Origin: Paenarthrobacter sp. A20
GTDB taxonomy: Bacteria; Actinomycetota; Actinomycetes; Actinomycetales; Micrococcaceae
Assembly (NCBI RefSeq): GCF_024168825.1
Contig: NZ_JALJWH010000001.1
Span: 3,968,001-4,032,000 of the forward strand
Direction: 5' to 3'
DNA length: 64,000 nt
The notes beneath the pieces were generated by a model. The model saw only the letters and a program-made list of their open reading frames with translations, had not been told where the DNA came from and ran no database searches. This document shows, one piece after another, positions 16,223 to 25,269 of this stretch. Position 1 is the stretch's first letter. Each line of letters begins with the position of its first letter. The position numbers were made by a program, and so were the translations under genes.

Positions 16223-17280
16223 GCACTCCCGTATTGAACAAGGCTGCCGTCAACGAGAACGCCCGCATCCTGGGTATCGGCGCCTACCGCCCCGACGTCA
16301 TCGTCACCAACGACGACGTCTGCCAGTGGATCGACTCTTCGGACGAATGGATCCGCCAACGCACCGGAATCATCACACGCCACCGCGCAACAGCTGACGT
16401 CAGCGTCATCGACATGGCCGAAGGCGCCGCACGCGAGGCGCTCCAGCAGGCGGGTATCGAAGCATCCCAACTCGGTGCCGTGATTGTGTCCACTGTGACG
16501 CACCCGTACGCGACGCCGTCAGCTGCCGCTGCACTCACTGATCGTTTGGGCGCGACGCCGGCACCCGCCTACGACATCTCGGCCGCCTGCGCAGGGTATT
16601 GCTATGGCGTGGCCCAGGCCGACGCCCTGGTCCGTTCCGGCGCAGCCGAGTACGTTTTGGTCGTGGGCGCGGAGAAACTCTCCGATGTCATCGACAACCA
16701 CGAACGCACCATTTCCTTCCTCCTCGGCGACGGCGCCGGCGCTGTCGTAGTGGGCCCATCCGACACCCCGGGAATCGGGCCTTCGGTGTGGGGCTCGGAC
16801 GGCAGCAAGTGGGACGCCATTGGCATGACCCACTCCCTTGAAGACGTCAAGAAGCTGGGCGAATCGGCCCGCCACTCCGACGAAATCGACGACCCCGCCA
16901 TTCTCTCGGCAACCCAGGACGTCTGGCCGACACTGCGCCAGGACGGCCAGACTGTGTTCCGCTGGGCAGTTTGGGAAATGGCAAAGGTAGCCCAGCAGGC
17001 CTTGGACGCCGCCGGCATCGAGGCCACCGATCTCGCCGCGTTTGTACCGCATCAGGCAAACATGCGAATCATCGACGAGATGGTCAAGAAGCTCAAGCTT
17101 CCCGAATCCGTTGTCATCGGCCGCGACATCGCCCAGGCGGGCAATACGTCCGCGGCTTCCATCCCGCTGGCAACGCACCGCTTGCTTCAGGAAAACCCTG
17201 AGTTGAGCGGCGGCCTGGCCCTGCAGATCGGGTTCGGCGCGGGACTGGTCTTCGGCGCCCAGGTAGTAGTTCTGCCGTAG
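16219..17280 (+). CDS. fabH: 3-oxoacyl-ACP synthase III (initiating ketosynthase)
   Basis: A 353-residue FabH that condenses an acyl-CoA primer with malonyl-ACP to start fatty-acid chains. In organisms with branched lipids it prefers branched primers. The catalytic triad is visible: Cys124 in SAACAGYCYG, His in FVPHQANMRI, and Asn in QAGNTSAASIP. The initial GIGAYRPD and SDEWIRQRTGI are family hallmarks. It is coupled to fabD by a four-base ATGA overlap. The length is slightly above average because of a short N-terminal extension. Confidence 0.96.
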   Translation: MSTPVLNKAAVNENARILGIGAYRPDVIVTNDDVCQWIDSSDEWIRQRTGIITRHRATADVSVIDMAEGAAREALQQAGIEASQLGAVIVSTVTHPYATPSAAAALTDRLGATPAPAYDISAACAGYCYGVAQADALVRSGAAEYVLVVGAEKLSDVIDNHERTISFLLGDGAGAVVVGPSDTPGIGPSVWGSDGSKWDAIGMTHSLEDVKKLGESARHSDEIDDPAILSATQDVWPTLRQDGQTVFRWAVWEMAKVAQQALDAAGIEATDLAAFVPHQANMRIIDEMVKKLKLPESVVIGRDIAQAGNTSAASIPLATHRLLQENPELSGGLALQIGFGAGLVFGAQVVVLP

Positions 17281-17329
17281 ACCTGGATTGGCCTGCAGCC
17301 TCCAGCCAACTGAATACGACTTACAAACC

Positions 17330-17350
17330 CAAACCGCAACCCGCGGTTTG
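17330..17350 (+). other. Small hairpin in the fabH-acpP gap
   Basis: CAAACCGC (17330-17337) pairs with GCGGTTTG (17343-17350) around a 5-base loop and is followed by a pyrimidine run. It may protect or modulate the highly expressed acpP message. Confidence 0.4.
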
Positions 17351-17395
17351 CCCCCTTTCCGGCAGTAGCCGGTACAACAAGAAAAGGAGCCAACA

Positions 17396-17641
17396 ATGGC
17401 TAGCAACGAAGAAATCCTGGCCGGCCTGGCTGAAATCGTCAACGAAGAGACGGGCCTCGCCACCGAAGCCGTGGAGCTGGACAAGTCCTTCACCGAGGAC
17501 CTGGACATCGACTCCATCTCCATGATGACGATCGTTGTCAACGCTGAAGAGAAGTTCGGCGTTCGCATCCCCGACGAAGAGGTCAAGAACCTCAAGACCG
17601 TCGGCGACGCCGTCAGCTTCATCGCCAACGCACAGGCCTAG
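17396..17641 (+). CDS. acpP: Acyl carrier protein
   Basis: An 81-residue acidic four-helix protein. The phosphopantetheine attachment serine is Ser40 in the motif DLDIDSIS, with the usual DS pair. It carries growing acyl chains between the FabD/FabH/FabF enzymes encoded around it. AAAGGAG lies six bases before the ATG, an excellent ribosome site suited to an abundant protein. It sits in a gap of 115 bases after fabH, with hairpins on both sides suggesting extra control of its level. Confidence 0.97.
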   Translation: MASNEEILAGLAEIVNEETGLATEAVELDKSFTEDLDIDSISMMTIVVNAEEKFGVRIPDEEVKNLKTVGDAVSFIANAQA

Positions 17642-17652
17642 TCCTGACACCA

Positions 17653-17694
17653 GCTGTGCCGGGCCGGGATTCCTATCCTTGCGCCCGGCACAGC
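17653..17694 (+). terminator. Stem-loop after acpP (partial terminator or stabiliser)
   Basis: GCTGTGCCGGGC (17653-17664) pairs perfectly with GCCCGGCACAGC (17683-17694) around an 18-base loop. No U-tract follows, so it may be a leaky stop or a 3' stabiliser that sets acpP above fabF. Confidence 0.55.
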
Positions 17695-17714
17695 CGCAGT
17701 AACGCCCAAAGATT

Positions 17715-17725
17715 TTGTAGCCTTC
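17715..17725. promoter_or_regulatory. TTGTAGCCTTC element upstream of fabF
   Basis: The 11-mer is identical to the one upstream of the PucR-family gene and differs at one base from that before fabD. It lies 61 bases before the fabF ATG and after the acpP hairpin, so fabF may have its own activated promoter. Confidence 0.45.
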
Positions 17726-17775
17726 CCCTGTGAATCCCTGCAGGCGGAACGGCTGATCCGACAGAGAGTGATCGC

Positions 17776-19011
17776 ATGGCACGCAAAGTAGTCATAACCG
17801 GTCTGGGGGCCACCACTCCCATCGGCGGCGACGTACCCACAATGTGGCAGAACGCGCTGAAAGGGGTCTCCGGCGCCCGCACGCTCGAAGACGAGTGGGT
17901 GGCCAAGTACGACCTCCCCGTCCACTTTGCTGCCCGGTGCTCGACGCCGGCCCTTGAGGTCCTGAGCCGGGTTGAGGCCAAGCGTATGGACCCATCCACC
18001 CAGTTTGGCGTCATCGCAGCACGTGAAGCCTGGGCCGACTCCGGGATCGAGGACCTCGACCACGACCGCCTGGCTGTTGCTTTTGCCACCGGCATCGGCG
18101 GCGTCTGGACCCTTCTGGATGCCTGGGACACCCTCAGGGACAGGGGCCCCCGCCGGGTCCTGCCCATGACCGTTCCCATGCTCATGCCCAATGGCGTAGC
18201 GGCGGCGGTCAGCCTCGACCTCGGCGCCCGCGCTGGAGCGCACACTCCCGTCTCAGCCTGTGCATCAGGCACGGAAGCCCTCCATCTCGGCCTGGAGCTC
18301 ATCCGTTCAGGCAAGGCCGACGTCGTAGTGTGCGGTGGCGCGGAAGCTGCCATCCACCCGATGCCCTTGGCCGCTTTCTCCTCCATGCAGGCGCTCTCCC
18401 GTCGCAACGACGAGCCGGAACGCGCGTCCCGCCCTTACGACATCGACCGTGACGGCTTCGTCATGGGCGAAGGTGCCGGCGCTTTGGTTCTCGAAGCCGA
18501 AGAGCACGCAATCGCCCGTGGAGCGCGCATCTACGCCGAACTCGCTGGCACATCGGTAACTGCGGATGCCTACCACATCACGGCACCGGACCCCGAGGGC
18601 CTGGGTGCAACGCGTGCCCTGAAGGCCGCCATGTTTGATGGCCGGATCCAGGCTGAGGACGTAGTCCACGTCAACGCGCATGCCACGTCCACCCCGGTTG
18701 GCGACAAGCCCGAGTACACGGCCCTGCGTGCCGCGTTGGGGACCCATGTGGACAATGTCGCGGTCTCCGCCACCAAGTCCCAGATGGGCCACCTCCTGGG
18801 CGCTTCAGGCGCCGTTGAGGCTGTCCTGACAGTGCTGGCCGTCTATGAGCGCAAGGCACCGGTCACCATCAACCTTGAGAACCAGGATCCGGAGATCCCG
18901 CTTGACGTCGTGACATCGGTCCGGGACTTGCCTGCCGGCGATATCGTCGCGTTGAGCAACTCCTTCGGTTTCGGCGGACACAACGCCGTCATCGCGGTCA
19001 GGAACGTCTAA
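17776..19011 (+). CDS. fabF: 3-oxoacyl-ACP synthase II (elongating ketosynthase)
   Basis: A 411-residue KAS II that condenses acyl-ACP with malonyl-ACP. The catalytic triad is clear: Cys162 in VSACASGTEAL, His in HVNAHATSTPVGD, and His in KSQMGHLLGASGAVEA. It ends with the glycine-rich SNSFGFGGHNA loop. It is the last gene of the fab cluster and is followed by a strong hairpin. The 134-base gap after acpP contains a stem-loop and a candidate regulatory element, so co-transcription with acpP may be incomplete. Confidence 0.97.
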   Translation: MARKVVITGLGATTPIGGDVPTMWQNALKGVSGARTLEDEWVAKYDLPVHFAARCSTPALEVLSRVEAKRMDPSTQFGVIAAREAWADSGIEDLDHDRLAVAFATGIGGVWTLLDAWDTLRDRGPRRVLPMTVPMLMPNGVAAAVSLDLGARAGAHTPVSACASGTEALHLGLELIRSGKADVVVCGGAEAAIHPMPLAAFSSMQALSRRNDEPERASRPYDIDRDGFVMGEGAGALVLEAEEHAIARGARIYAELAGTSVTADAYHITAPDPEGLGATRALKAAMFDGRIQAEDVVHVNAHATSTPVGDKPEYTALRAALGTHVDNVAVSATKSQMGHLLGASGAVEAVLTVLAVYERKAPVTINLENQDPEIPLDVVTSVRDLPAGDIVALSNSFGFGGHNAVIAVRNV

Positions 19012-19041
19012 GCCCGGTTCGCTGCCGATGAGATGAGACAT

Positions 19042-19075
19042 GAAGAGGGCCCCACCAACCGGTGGGGCCCTCTTC
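19042..19075. terminator. Perfect stem-loop between convergent fabF and the DUF3145 gene
   Basis: GAAGAGGGCCCCACC (19042-19056) pairs with GGTGGGGCCCTCTTC (19061-19075) across a 4-base loop. Being symmetric and between convergent genes, it probably ends both transcripts. Confidence 0.85.
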
Positions 19076-19106
19076 GTTGCTATGGGGTGTCCGTTGCCTC
19101 GTCGTG

Positions 19107-19610
19107 CTAGCCGACCTGGTGCAACCAGCGCACGGGGGCACCTTCAGCTGCGTGACGGAAGGGCTCAAGCTCTTCATCCCAGGCCTCGCCGAGGGCCAGT
19201 GAGAGCTCGTGGTAAACGGCTGAGGGATCTCCAGCACCGGACTCGTACGCGTATCGGATTCGGTCTTCGGTCACCATGATGTTGCCGTGGACATCAGTGA
19301 CGGCATGGAAAATACCCAGCTCCGGGGTGTGGGACCATCGTGCCCCATCCACTCCCTGGCTTGGTTCCTCGGTGACCTCGTAGCGCAGGTGCGCCCAGCC
19401 CCGAAGGGCCGAGGCCAACTGCGCCCCAGTACCGGGCGTTCCCGTCCATGACAATTCGGCCCGGAACATCCCGGGAGCGGCGGGTTGAGGGGTCCACTCA
19501 AGATCGGTCCGCTTGTCAACGACCGATCCGATGGCCCACTCAACATGCGGGCAAAGTGCCGTCGGGGCCGAGTGCACAAACAGGACACCGCGGGTTGTTG
19601 CAACAGACAT
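19107..19610 (-). CDS. DUF3145 family protein
   Basis: A 167-residue soluble protein starting MSVATTRGVLFVHSAPTALC, with WAIGSVVDKRTDLEWTPQPA and a C-terminal LGEAWDEELEPFRHAAEG. This matches DUF3145, an actinobacterial family of unknown function usually located just downstream of fabF, as here. The start at 19610 is chosen because GGAGG lies 5 bases upstream; an ATG four codons earlier has no ribosome site. The gene is convergent with fabF. Confidence 0.85.
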   Translation of the reverse strand: MSVATTRGVLFVHSAPTALCPHVEWAIGSVVDKRTDLEWTPQPAAPGMFRAELSWTGTPGTGAQLASALRGWAHLRYEVTEEPSQGVDGARWSHTPELGIFHAVTDVHGNIMVTEDRIRYAYESGAGDPSAVYHELSLALGEAWDEELEPFRHAAEGAPVRWLHQVG

Positions 19611-19847
19611 TCCATCCTCCATAGCTGTAGGTACGTCTTCCCCAACGACCTCTGCCTGGATGTTTGCTGTTGCTGCCGGATGCCCTTGGAAGAGGCGGAC
19701 CCTGACAGGCTATTCAGTTGTGCGAAGTGCTACTGACGATCTTGGCACAGATGTAACCCTCAACTGTGAATCGAAGGTTTCCCCATGGTGCTCTTATTTT
19801 GCCGCACGCTGCCCGTTTCCGCCAGTGCGGCTCTTGGGAGGACTTGT

Positions 19848-20807
19848 TCACGCCCGTGGGTGTGCCTGCTGATAGCTCTTGCGGAGTCGGTCAACGGAGA
19901 CGTGGGTATAGATCTGCGTGGTTGCCAGGCTGCTGTGACCGAGAATCTCCTGGACGGCGCGTAAATCGGCACCGCCGTCCAGCAGGTGGGTGGCGGCGCT
20001 GTGCCTCAGTGCATGGGGGCCCGTCGCAGAGGTATCCCCCAAAGCCTGCAGCAGTTCGTTCACTACGGACCGGATCTGACGGGGATCAACCCTGTTGCCC
20101 CGTGCGCCGAGGAACAGGGCGGGTCCGCTGGTGGCCGTCAGCAGAGCGGGACGACCTCGCCTGAGCCAGTCGTCTACTGCAACAGCTGCCGGAACACCGT
20201 ATGGCACAGTACGCTCCTTGTTGCCCTTACCCAGGACGCGCAATGTCCGTCGGTCGGGGTCCAGGTCATCCATATCCAGGCCGGCAAGCTCGCCGACCCG
20301 GACGCCCGTGGCATAAAGCAGTTCCACCATGGCGCGATTCCGCACGGCCATGGGACCACCGTCTACAGCCGCAGTGTTCAGATCATCCACGATCCGGTTT
20401 ACCTGTTTCTGTTGCAGGACGCCCGGCAGAGATTTGTCGCGCTTGGGCGCCTGCAGCCGGACGGCCGGGTCGATGGAAATGAGTTCCTCCCTCAGAGCCC
20501 ATCCCGTGAAGGACCTGGCGGTCGCCGCACGACGTGCCAGGGTTGCCCGGGCCATGCCCGCCTCGCTCTGCGCGCCGAGCCAACGCCGTAGGGAACCGAG
20601 CTCCAATTGCCCCAGTTCCTCCACACCCTCCTGCACGGCAAATCCGAGGAGACTTTCCACATCAGCGAGGTATGCGCGGACCGTGTGCGCAGATCTGGCG
20701 CGTTCACCCTCAAGATAGCGCCGAAAGCCTTCTACTGCGCTTTGCATCGATGCGGGAAGTGATTGTCCGTCCACGGATACAACTGTGCCAGCATCCGGCA
20801 AGAACAA
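19848..20807 (-). CDS. xerC: Tyrosine recombinase XerC
   Basis: A 319-residue integrase-fold recombinase with an N-terminal SAM-like core-binding domain (about residues 20-105) and a C-terminal catalytic domain. All catalytic residues are present: Arg in TGVRVGEL, Lys in GKGNKERTV, HxxR in PHALRHSAATHLL, His in LGHSSLATTQ, and Tyr in IYTHVS. XerC with XerD resolves chromosome dimers at dif. Its position next to dprA, comM and yraN is the standard chromosomal context, so this is not a phage integrase. The exact start is uncertain: an ATG at residue 21 is an alternative. The 237 bases between it and the DUF3145 gene hold no gene I recognise. Confidence 0.92.
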   Translation of the reverse strand: MFLPDAGTVVSVDGQSLPASMQSAVEGFRRYLEGERARSAHTVRAYLADVESLLGFAVQEGVEELGQLELGSLRRWLGAQSEAGMARATLARRAATARSFTGWALREELISIDPAVRLQAPKRDKSLPGVLQQKQVNRIVDDLNTAAVDGGPMAVRNRAMVELLYATGVRVGELAGLDMDDLDPDRRTLRVLGKGNKERTVPYGVPAAVAVDDWLRRGRPALLTATSGPALFLGARGNRVDPRQIRSVVNELLQALGDTSATGPHALRHSAATHLLDGGADLRAVQEILGHSSLATTQIYTHVSVDRLRKSYQQAHPRA

Positions 20808-20835
20808 GGCGTATCAACATGATCTTCCGGACCGC

Positions 20836-22068
20836 CTATGTGTTCTTGTCCCTTTTCCAGGCGCCTCGTTCCGATCGGGCCAACCCCATCAGTCCCAGTC
20901 GGCCGAGGCCCGCGCGCACGGCATCCACGCTGAGGCCTGCCACCACTGCCAGTTTCTCCACCGAGCTCGTGGAACGGACCGGCAAAGCGTCGAGGAGGAG
21001 AAGGTCCTCCAGGGCCAGGCCGTCATGCACTGCCGCATCAGTACTCCTTTCCTCACTGGTGGATTCGCCCATTCCGCCGGCAAGCTCCGCGATCTCGCCT
21101 ACGTCCGTGACACAAACAGCGCCACCATCCCGGAGCAGGCGGTGGCAGCCTGCGGAGTTGGCGCTGTGAATGGACCCCGGAACTGTTGCAACAACCCTGC
21201 CGATGGATTCAGCATGATTGGCTGTATTGAGGGCGCCGGAACGCCAGCGCGCCTCCACCACCACGGTGACTGACGCCAAGGCAGCGATGATCCGATTTCT
21301 TTGCAGGAACCTGTAGCGGGTTGGCGCGGACCCGGGGGGAACCTCTGAGATCACAGCCCCTTGGGTGGAGACCGCCCTGAGGAGGTCGTCGTTGCCCGAA
21401 GGATAGAATCGGTCCACTCCCCCGGCCATGACGGCTATGGTGGGCAGGTCTGAGGCCCCTCCGCTGAGCGCCCCGCGATGTGCATGGGCGTCGATGCCAT
21501 AAGCTCCGCCCGAGACCACCGTGTAACCACGCTGCGCCAATCCATAGGCGAAGTCTCCAGTGACGGAGGCCCCGTAGCTTGTGCTGTCCCTCGATCCCAC
21601 GAGGGCGATCATTCGACGGGCAGCGGGCAGGGGTTGCTCCTGGCCCCTCCACCACAGGCAAAGCGGCTCCTGGAGCCCAAGGTCCCCTAATTGCTCCGGC
21701 CACAGCCCATCTCCCGGAACGATCAACCGGCCACCGAGCCGGCGCATGGTTTCAAGGTCACGGTCCGGGGCAAGGTCGCTGACACGTGGCGCCCATCGCC
21801 GGAGGCTGGCTGGAAGCCCTGCCCACGAGGCCGGACCTCCTTCGTCAACGAGCAGGGCGGATATCTCCTGCTCCAGACGCGGACCTGCTGCCAGCTCCCC
21901 GGTTGCCACCCCCAAGGCGTCGATGGGCCCAACGGCCCGCACCAGTGCGAGCCCCACGGAGTCCTGGGGCTCCATGAGGCGCGCAAGGGCTGCCCTGGCA
22001 ATCCTTTCCTTGTCCTGCTTCTCCACTGCGGCCACTTCCATCGTTCCCTTCGTGTCGCTATTGCTCAT
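20836..22068 (-). CDS. dprA: DNA-processing protein DprA
   Basis: A 410-residue DprA/Smf protein. The central Rossmann-like domain shows MIALVGSRDSTSYGASVTGD, YTVVSGGAYGIDAHAHRGAL and VEARWRSGALNTANHAESIGR, all family hallmarks. A C-terminal winged-helix region (about 345-405) follows. DprA loads RecA on incoming single-stranded DNA during transformation and is also widely present in non-competent bacteria. It overlaps comM by four bases (ATGA), and xerC begins 28 bases beyond its stop. The first 60 residues are less conserved. Confidence 0.93.
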   Translation of the reverse strand: MSNSDTKGTMEVAAVEKQDKERIARAALARLMEPQDSVGLALVRAVGPIDALGVATGELAAGPRLEQEISALLVDEGGPASWAGLPASLRRWAPRVSDLAPDRDLETMRRLGGRLIVPGDGLWPEQLGDLGLQEPLCLWWRGQEQPLPAARRMIALVGSRDSTSYGASVTGDFAYGLAQRGYTVVSGGAYGIDAHAHRGALSGGASDLPTIAVMAGGVDRFYPSGNDDLLRAVSTQGAVISEVPPGSAPTRYRFLQRNRIIAALASVTVVVEARWRSGALNTANHAESIGRVVATVPGSIHSANSAGCHRLLRDGGAVCVTDVGEIAELAGGMGESTSEERSTDAAVHDGLALEDLLLLDALPVRSTSSVEKLAVVAGLSVDAVRAGLGRLGLMGLARSERGAWKRDKNT

Positions 22069-23606
22069 GGTGCGGCCGCCGCCTGGCGGAGCCCGAGGGC
22101 TTGGCCAATGTGGTCAATATCCGGAGTCTCGCTGTGTCCCAGGTCTGCCAGTGTCCATGCCAGCCTGAGCACGCGATCGTAGCCTCGAGCGGTCAGGGCG
22201 CCCCGTTCCAGCGCGGTGTCCAGAATGCGCGTTGTTCCGGCAGGTAGCCGCAAGTCACCCCTCAAGGTCCGTCCCGGTACCTGCGAGTTGGTTTCCAGCC
22301 CCAAAGGCTGCAGTCGCTCGTACTGTCGCAACCTGGCAGCCAGAACCCGGGCGGCCACGGTGCCGGTATCCTCTTCCGTGCCTGCATTCCCGAAATCAGC
22401 CAAGGAAACCCGTTCAACCTGTAGCTGGATGTCCACGCGATCCAACAGGGGACCCGAAATCCGACCGAAGTACCGGCGGCGCATCATGGCAGTGCAGGTG
22501 CAATCCATGCCTTTGCCGGATGCCTTGCCGCACGGGCAGGGGTTGGCTGCCAGGACGAGCTGAAAACGTGCCGGGTATGCTGCCGTTCCCGCCGAACGAT
22601 GAATGACCAGTTCCCCGCTCTCCAAGGGCTGCCGTAAGGCATCGAGGACCCGGCGCTCATACTCCGGGGCCTCATCAAGGAACAACACGCCGCGATGCGC
22701 CCGCGAAGCTGCCCCCGGCCGGGGAAGCCCTGACCCACCTCCGATGATTGCTGCTGCGGTGGCACTGTGATGTGGATTCTCGAAAGGAGGCCTGCGTACC
22801 AAGCGGACGGCCGAGGACTGCACCGCAGCCAAGGAGCGGATGGCCGTGACTTCCATTGCAGCCGTGTCTGCCAGGTTCGGGAGCAACCCTGGCAAACGCT
22901 CGGCCAGCATTGTCTTTCCGGCCCCGGGCGGCCCGGTCAGAAGCATGTGGTGTCCACCCGCGGCCGCTACCTCAAGTGCGCGGCGTGCCTCGCCTTGCCC
23001 GGATACGTCGCAAAGATCCGGGACGATGCACGCGGCGTCGGTCTCCTCATCCGGGGCATCCACGTTCGGAGGGTCGTACTCGAGCGCGAGCTCCTTGGGG
23101 TCTGCGCCGAAGTCGAAGGCGAGGCGGGCAAGCGTCTTGTAGCCGCGAACCTTGGCACCGGGGACCAGTGACGCCTCAGCGGCGTTGGACTCTGCCACTA
23201 CGACATCCGGGTAGCCGGCCTGGACGGCCGCCATTACCGCGGGAAGGATGCCCCTGACCGGCCTTAGCCTGCCATCCAAACCCAGCTCCGCAATGAAGAC
23301 AGTCCCTCCAATGGAGCGGATATCGTTCGCCGCGCAAAGAACTGACATAGCGATGGCGAGGTCAAAGCCCGACCCCCGTTTTGGAAGGGACGCCGGTATC
23401 AGGTTGGCTGTGATCTTGCGCCGGCTCAGGGGTATCCCGGAGTTTTGGGCTGCAGATCGGATTCGCTCCTTGGCCTCGTTGAGGGCTGCGTCCGGTAGCC
23501 CCAGGATCACGAAATTCGGCAGGGTCTGGCCTATATCGGCTTCTACCTCCACGATGTAGCCGTTGAGGCCAACCAAGGCAACACAGTAGCTGCGTCCCAC
23601 CCCCAT
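22065..23606 (-). CDS. comM: ComM/YifB-family AAA ATPase
   Basis: A 513-residue protein with an N-terminal Lon-protease-like domain (about 1-165) and an Mg-chelatase-type AAA+ domain. Walker A is TGPPGAGKTMLAERLPGLL and Walker B is GVLFLDEAPEY. Four cysteines in NPCPCGKASGKGMDCTC probably form a zinc site typical of the family. The C-terminal Mg-chelatase-like domain holds SARGYDRVLRLAWT-type residues (here TARGYDRVLRLAWTLADL). ComM is a hexameric helicase promoting branch migration during transformation. It directly abuts yraN (stop then ATG) and overlaps dprA. Confidence 0.94.
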   Translation of the reverse strand: MGVGRSYCVALVGLNGYIVEVEADIGQTLPNFVILGLPDAALNEAKERIRSAAQNSGIPLSRRKITANLIPASLPKRGSGFDLAIAMSVLCAANDIRSIGGTVFIAELGLDGRLRPVRGILPAVMAAVQAGYPDVVVAESNAAEASLVPGAKVRGYKTLARLAFDFGADPKELALEYDPPNVDAPDEETDAACIVPDLCDVSGQGEARRALEVAAAGGHHMLLTGPPGAGKTMLAERLPGLLPNLADTAAMEVTAIRSLAAVQSSAVRLVRRPPFENPHHSATAAAIIGGGSGLPRPGAASRAHRGVLFLDEAPEYERRVLDALRQPLESGELVIHRSAGTAAYPARFQLVLAANPCPCGKASGKGMDCTCTAMMRRRYFGRISGPLLDRVDIQLQVERVSLADFGNAGTEEDTGTVAARVLAARLRQYERLQPLGLETNSQVPGRTLRGDLRLPAGTTRILDTALERGALTARGYDRVLRLAWTLADLGHSETPDIDHIGQALGLRQAAAAP

Positions 23607-23963
23607 TCAGCCCACGCCCCGCAGGTGTTCAAGCTCAGGCTCGCCCACGCCGTTATCTATGACCGACACGACGTCGACCCGCCTGCGCGGCGCACTTAGC
23701 TCGTGTTCCCGGCACCACGACGATGCCAGCCGGTGGAGCCGGGCCAGCTTGGCAGTCCCCACCGCTTCAAACGGATGCCCATAGTCCAGGCTCCGGCGGG
23801 TCTTGACTTCGGCCACCACCAAGGTGTCGCCATCGATCGCAACGATGTCGATCTCACCCTCTGCGCATCGCCAGTTCCTATCAACGATCCGCATCCCCTG
23901 GTTCTCCAGGAATCCGGCCGCCAGCGCCTCGCCGTTTCGGCCCAGCAAGTCTTTTGCTCTCAT
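23607..23963 (-). CDS. yraN: YraN/UPF0102 family endonuclease-like protein
   Basis: A 118-residue protein beginning MRAKDLLGRNGEALAAGFLE. It shows the restriction-endonuclease-like pattern of the family: GEIDIVAIDGDTLVVAEVKTR, equivalent to the E-x-D-x(n)-E-x-K core. The biochemical role is not established. The ATG at 23963 has GGAGGTGA at good spacing; a GTG three codons upstream overlaps that site. It leads the yraN-comM-dprA string. Confidence 0.9.
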   Translation of the reverse strand: MRAKDLLGRNGEALAAGFLENQGMRIVDRNWRCAEGEIDIVAIDGDTLVVAEVKTRRSLDYGHPFEAVGTAKLARLHRLASSWCREHELSAPRRRVDVVSVIDNGVGEPELEHLRGVG

Positions 23964-24075
23964 GAGAATCACCTCCGCTGACCAGTTTTCAGGCTGGTGC
24001 AGGCGGGCGGCAGGGCCTCACGATGCTATGTGGGTAACCCGGTGGGATCAGTACTGTGGAGGAACAGTGGTGGAG

Positions 24076-24420
24076 CTAGTTGCCAAGATCTCCGAGGTCG
24101 CCGAGGCCGCCATCCTTCGGCAGCGACAACTCTTCGCTACGGGGCAGCTCTTCGACATTGACATCCTTGAAGGTGATCACCCGGACGTTTTTCACGAAAC
24201 GGGCCGAACGGTATACATCCCACACCCAGGCGTCCTGCAGAGTCAGGTCGAAGTAGACTTCGCCGTCCGCGCTGCGGGCCTGAAGGTCCACATGATTGGC
24301 CAGGTAGAACCGCCGCTCGGTTTCCACGACGTAGCTGAACAGACCGACAACATCCCTGTATTCGCGGTAGAGCTGCAGCTCCATGTCGGTTTCATAGTTC
24401 TCAAGGTCCTCGGCGCTCAT
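24076..24420 (-). CDS. DUF2469 family protein
   Basis: A 114-residue acidic protein starting MSAEDLENYETDMELQLYRE and continuing with RDVVGLFSYVVETERRFYLAN and VYFDLTLQDAWVWDVYR. This is the conserved actinobacterial DUF2469, of unknown function and almost always beside rnhB, as here. Its C-terminus ends in a low-complexity GGLGDLGDLGN. The start at 24420 is the family's usual one; an in-frame extension of 14 residues lacks support. Confidence 0.85.
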   Translation of the reverse strand: MSAEDLENYETDMELQLYREYRDVVGLFSYVVETERRFYLANHVDLQARSADGEVYFDLTLQDAWVWDVYRSARFVKNVRVITFKDVNVEELPRSEELSLPKDGGLGDLGDLGN

Positions 24421-24498
24421 AGTTCCATCTTGCACTATCTGCAGGGCAGCCCGCGCCACCAAGGACGCCGGAGGAGCACGGCACTGTCCAGGCTGACG

Positions 24499-25269
24499 TC
24501 AGTCGGCTTGTGGCCCGGTCAGGTTCCAGCTGGTCCGGTGGTAGGCGCTGGGCCCTTGGAGCCGGATCACGTCCCTGTGCCCGGACGTGGCATAGCCTTT
24601 GTTTTCATTCCACCCGTAGGCGGGAACCTCCGAATGGAGATCCACCATGATGCGGTCACGGGCCACTTTGGCCAGGACACTGGCTGCGGCAACGCTGAGG
24701 CAACTCATGTCCGCTTTGACACGGGTATGTACCGGCGCCTCGCACCAAGGTCCAGTAGCGGGCGCATCAAAAAGGGAGGCTTGAAGGTCCGGCGAAAGCC
24801 AATTATGGCTGCCGTCCAGCAACACCACATCGGGAGTGATTCCGCCTGCCAGGATCTCAAACCACGCTCGTGTTCCCGCCAGCCGCAATGCAGCGATGAT
24901 GCCGATCTCGTCAATTTCCCGCGAGGACGCATGCCCCACGGCCGAGGCCACAGCCCAGTCGCGGACCAGGGGTTCGAGCCTGTCCCGGTCTTCGGGCTTG
25001 AGCAGCTTGCTGTCCTTGACGTCGGCCAACAAGCCGTGGTCCTCAAGGTTGACCACAGCTATCCCCACGCTGACCGGACCTGCCAAGGCGCCACGGCCTA
25101 CCTCGTCAACGCCGGCAAGCAAGCGTACTCCCGGCGAGAGGAAGGACCTTTCGATGTCAAGGGTGGGAAAGCCAACAGGGCTTTTGGCCTTTGTGGCCGG
25201 TTTGCTCTTCTTCTTGGCGAGGACCTTGACCTGCGTCTTGCCCTTGGGACCGGTAGCCGTTGTTGCCAT
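24499..25269 (-). CDS. rnhB: Ribonuclease HII
   Basis: A 256-residue RNase HII that cuts RNA in RNA-DNA hybrids, including single ribonucleotides in DNA. The active-site motif is [17 protein letters not shown] (Asp and Glu), with further acidic residues in DVKDSKLL and [11 protein letters not shown] lysine-rich N-terminal extension of about 40 residues ([16 protein letters not shown]) precedes the catalytic domain and is probably a flexible nucleic-acid-binding tail. The start overlaps the lepB stop by one base (TAATG). Confidence 0.93.
   Translation of the reverse strand: MATTATGPKGKTQVKVLAKKKSKPATKAKSPVGFPTLDIERSFLSPGVRLLAGVDEVGRGALAGPVSVGIAVVNLEDHGLLADVKDSKLLKPEDRDRLEPLVRDWAVASAVGHASSREIDEIGIIAALRLAGTRAWFEILAGGITPDVVLLDGSHNWLSPDLQASLFDAPATGPWCEAPVHTRVKADMSCLSVAAASVLAKVARDRIMVDLHSEVPAYGWNENKGYATSGHRDVIRLQGPSAYHRTSWNLTGPQAD

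Noticed and set aside
19848..20807. Tyrosine recombinase as a sign of a mobile element
   Set aside because: It is XerC in its normal position beside dprA and comM; no attachment-site repeats, phage genes or GC shift are nearby.
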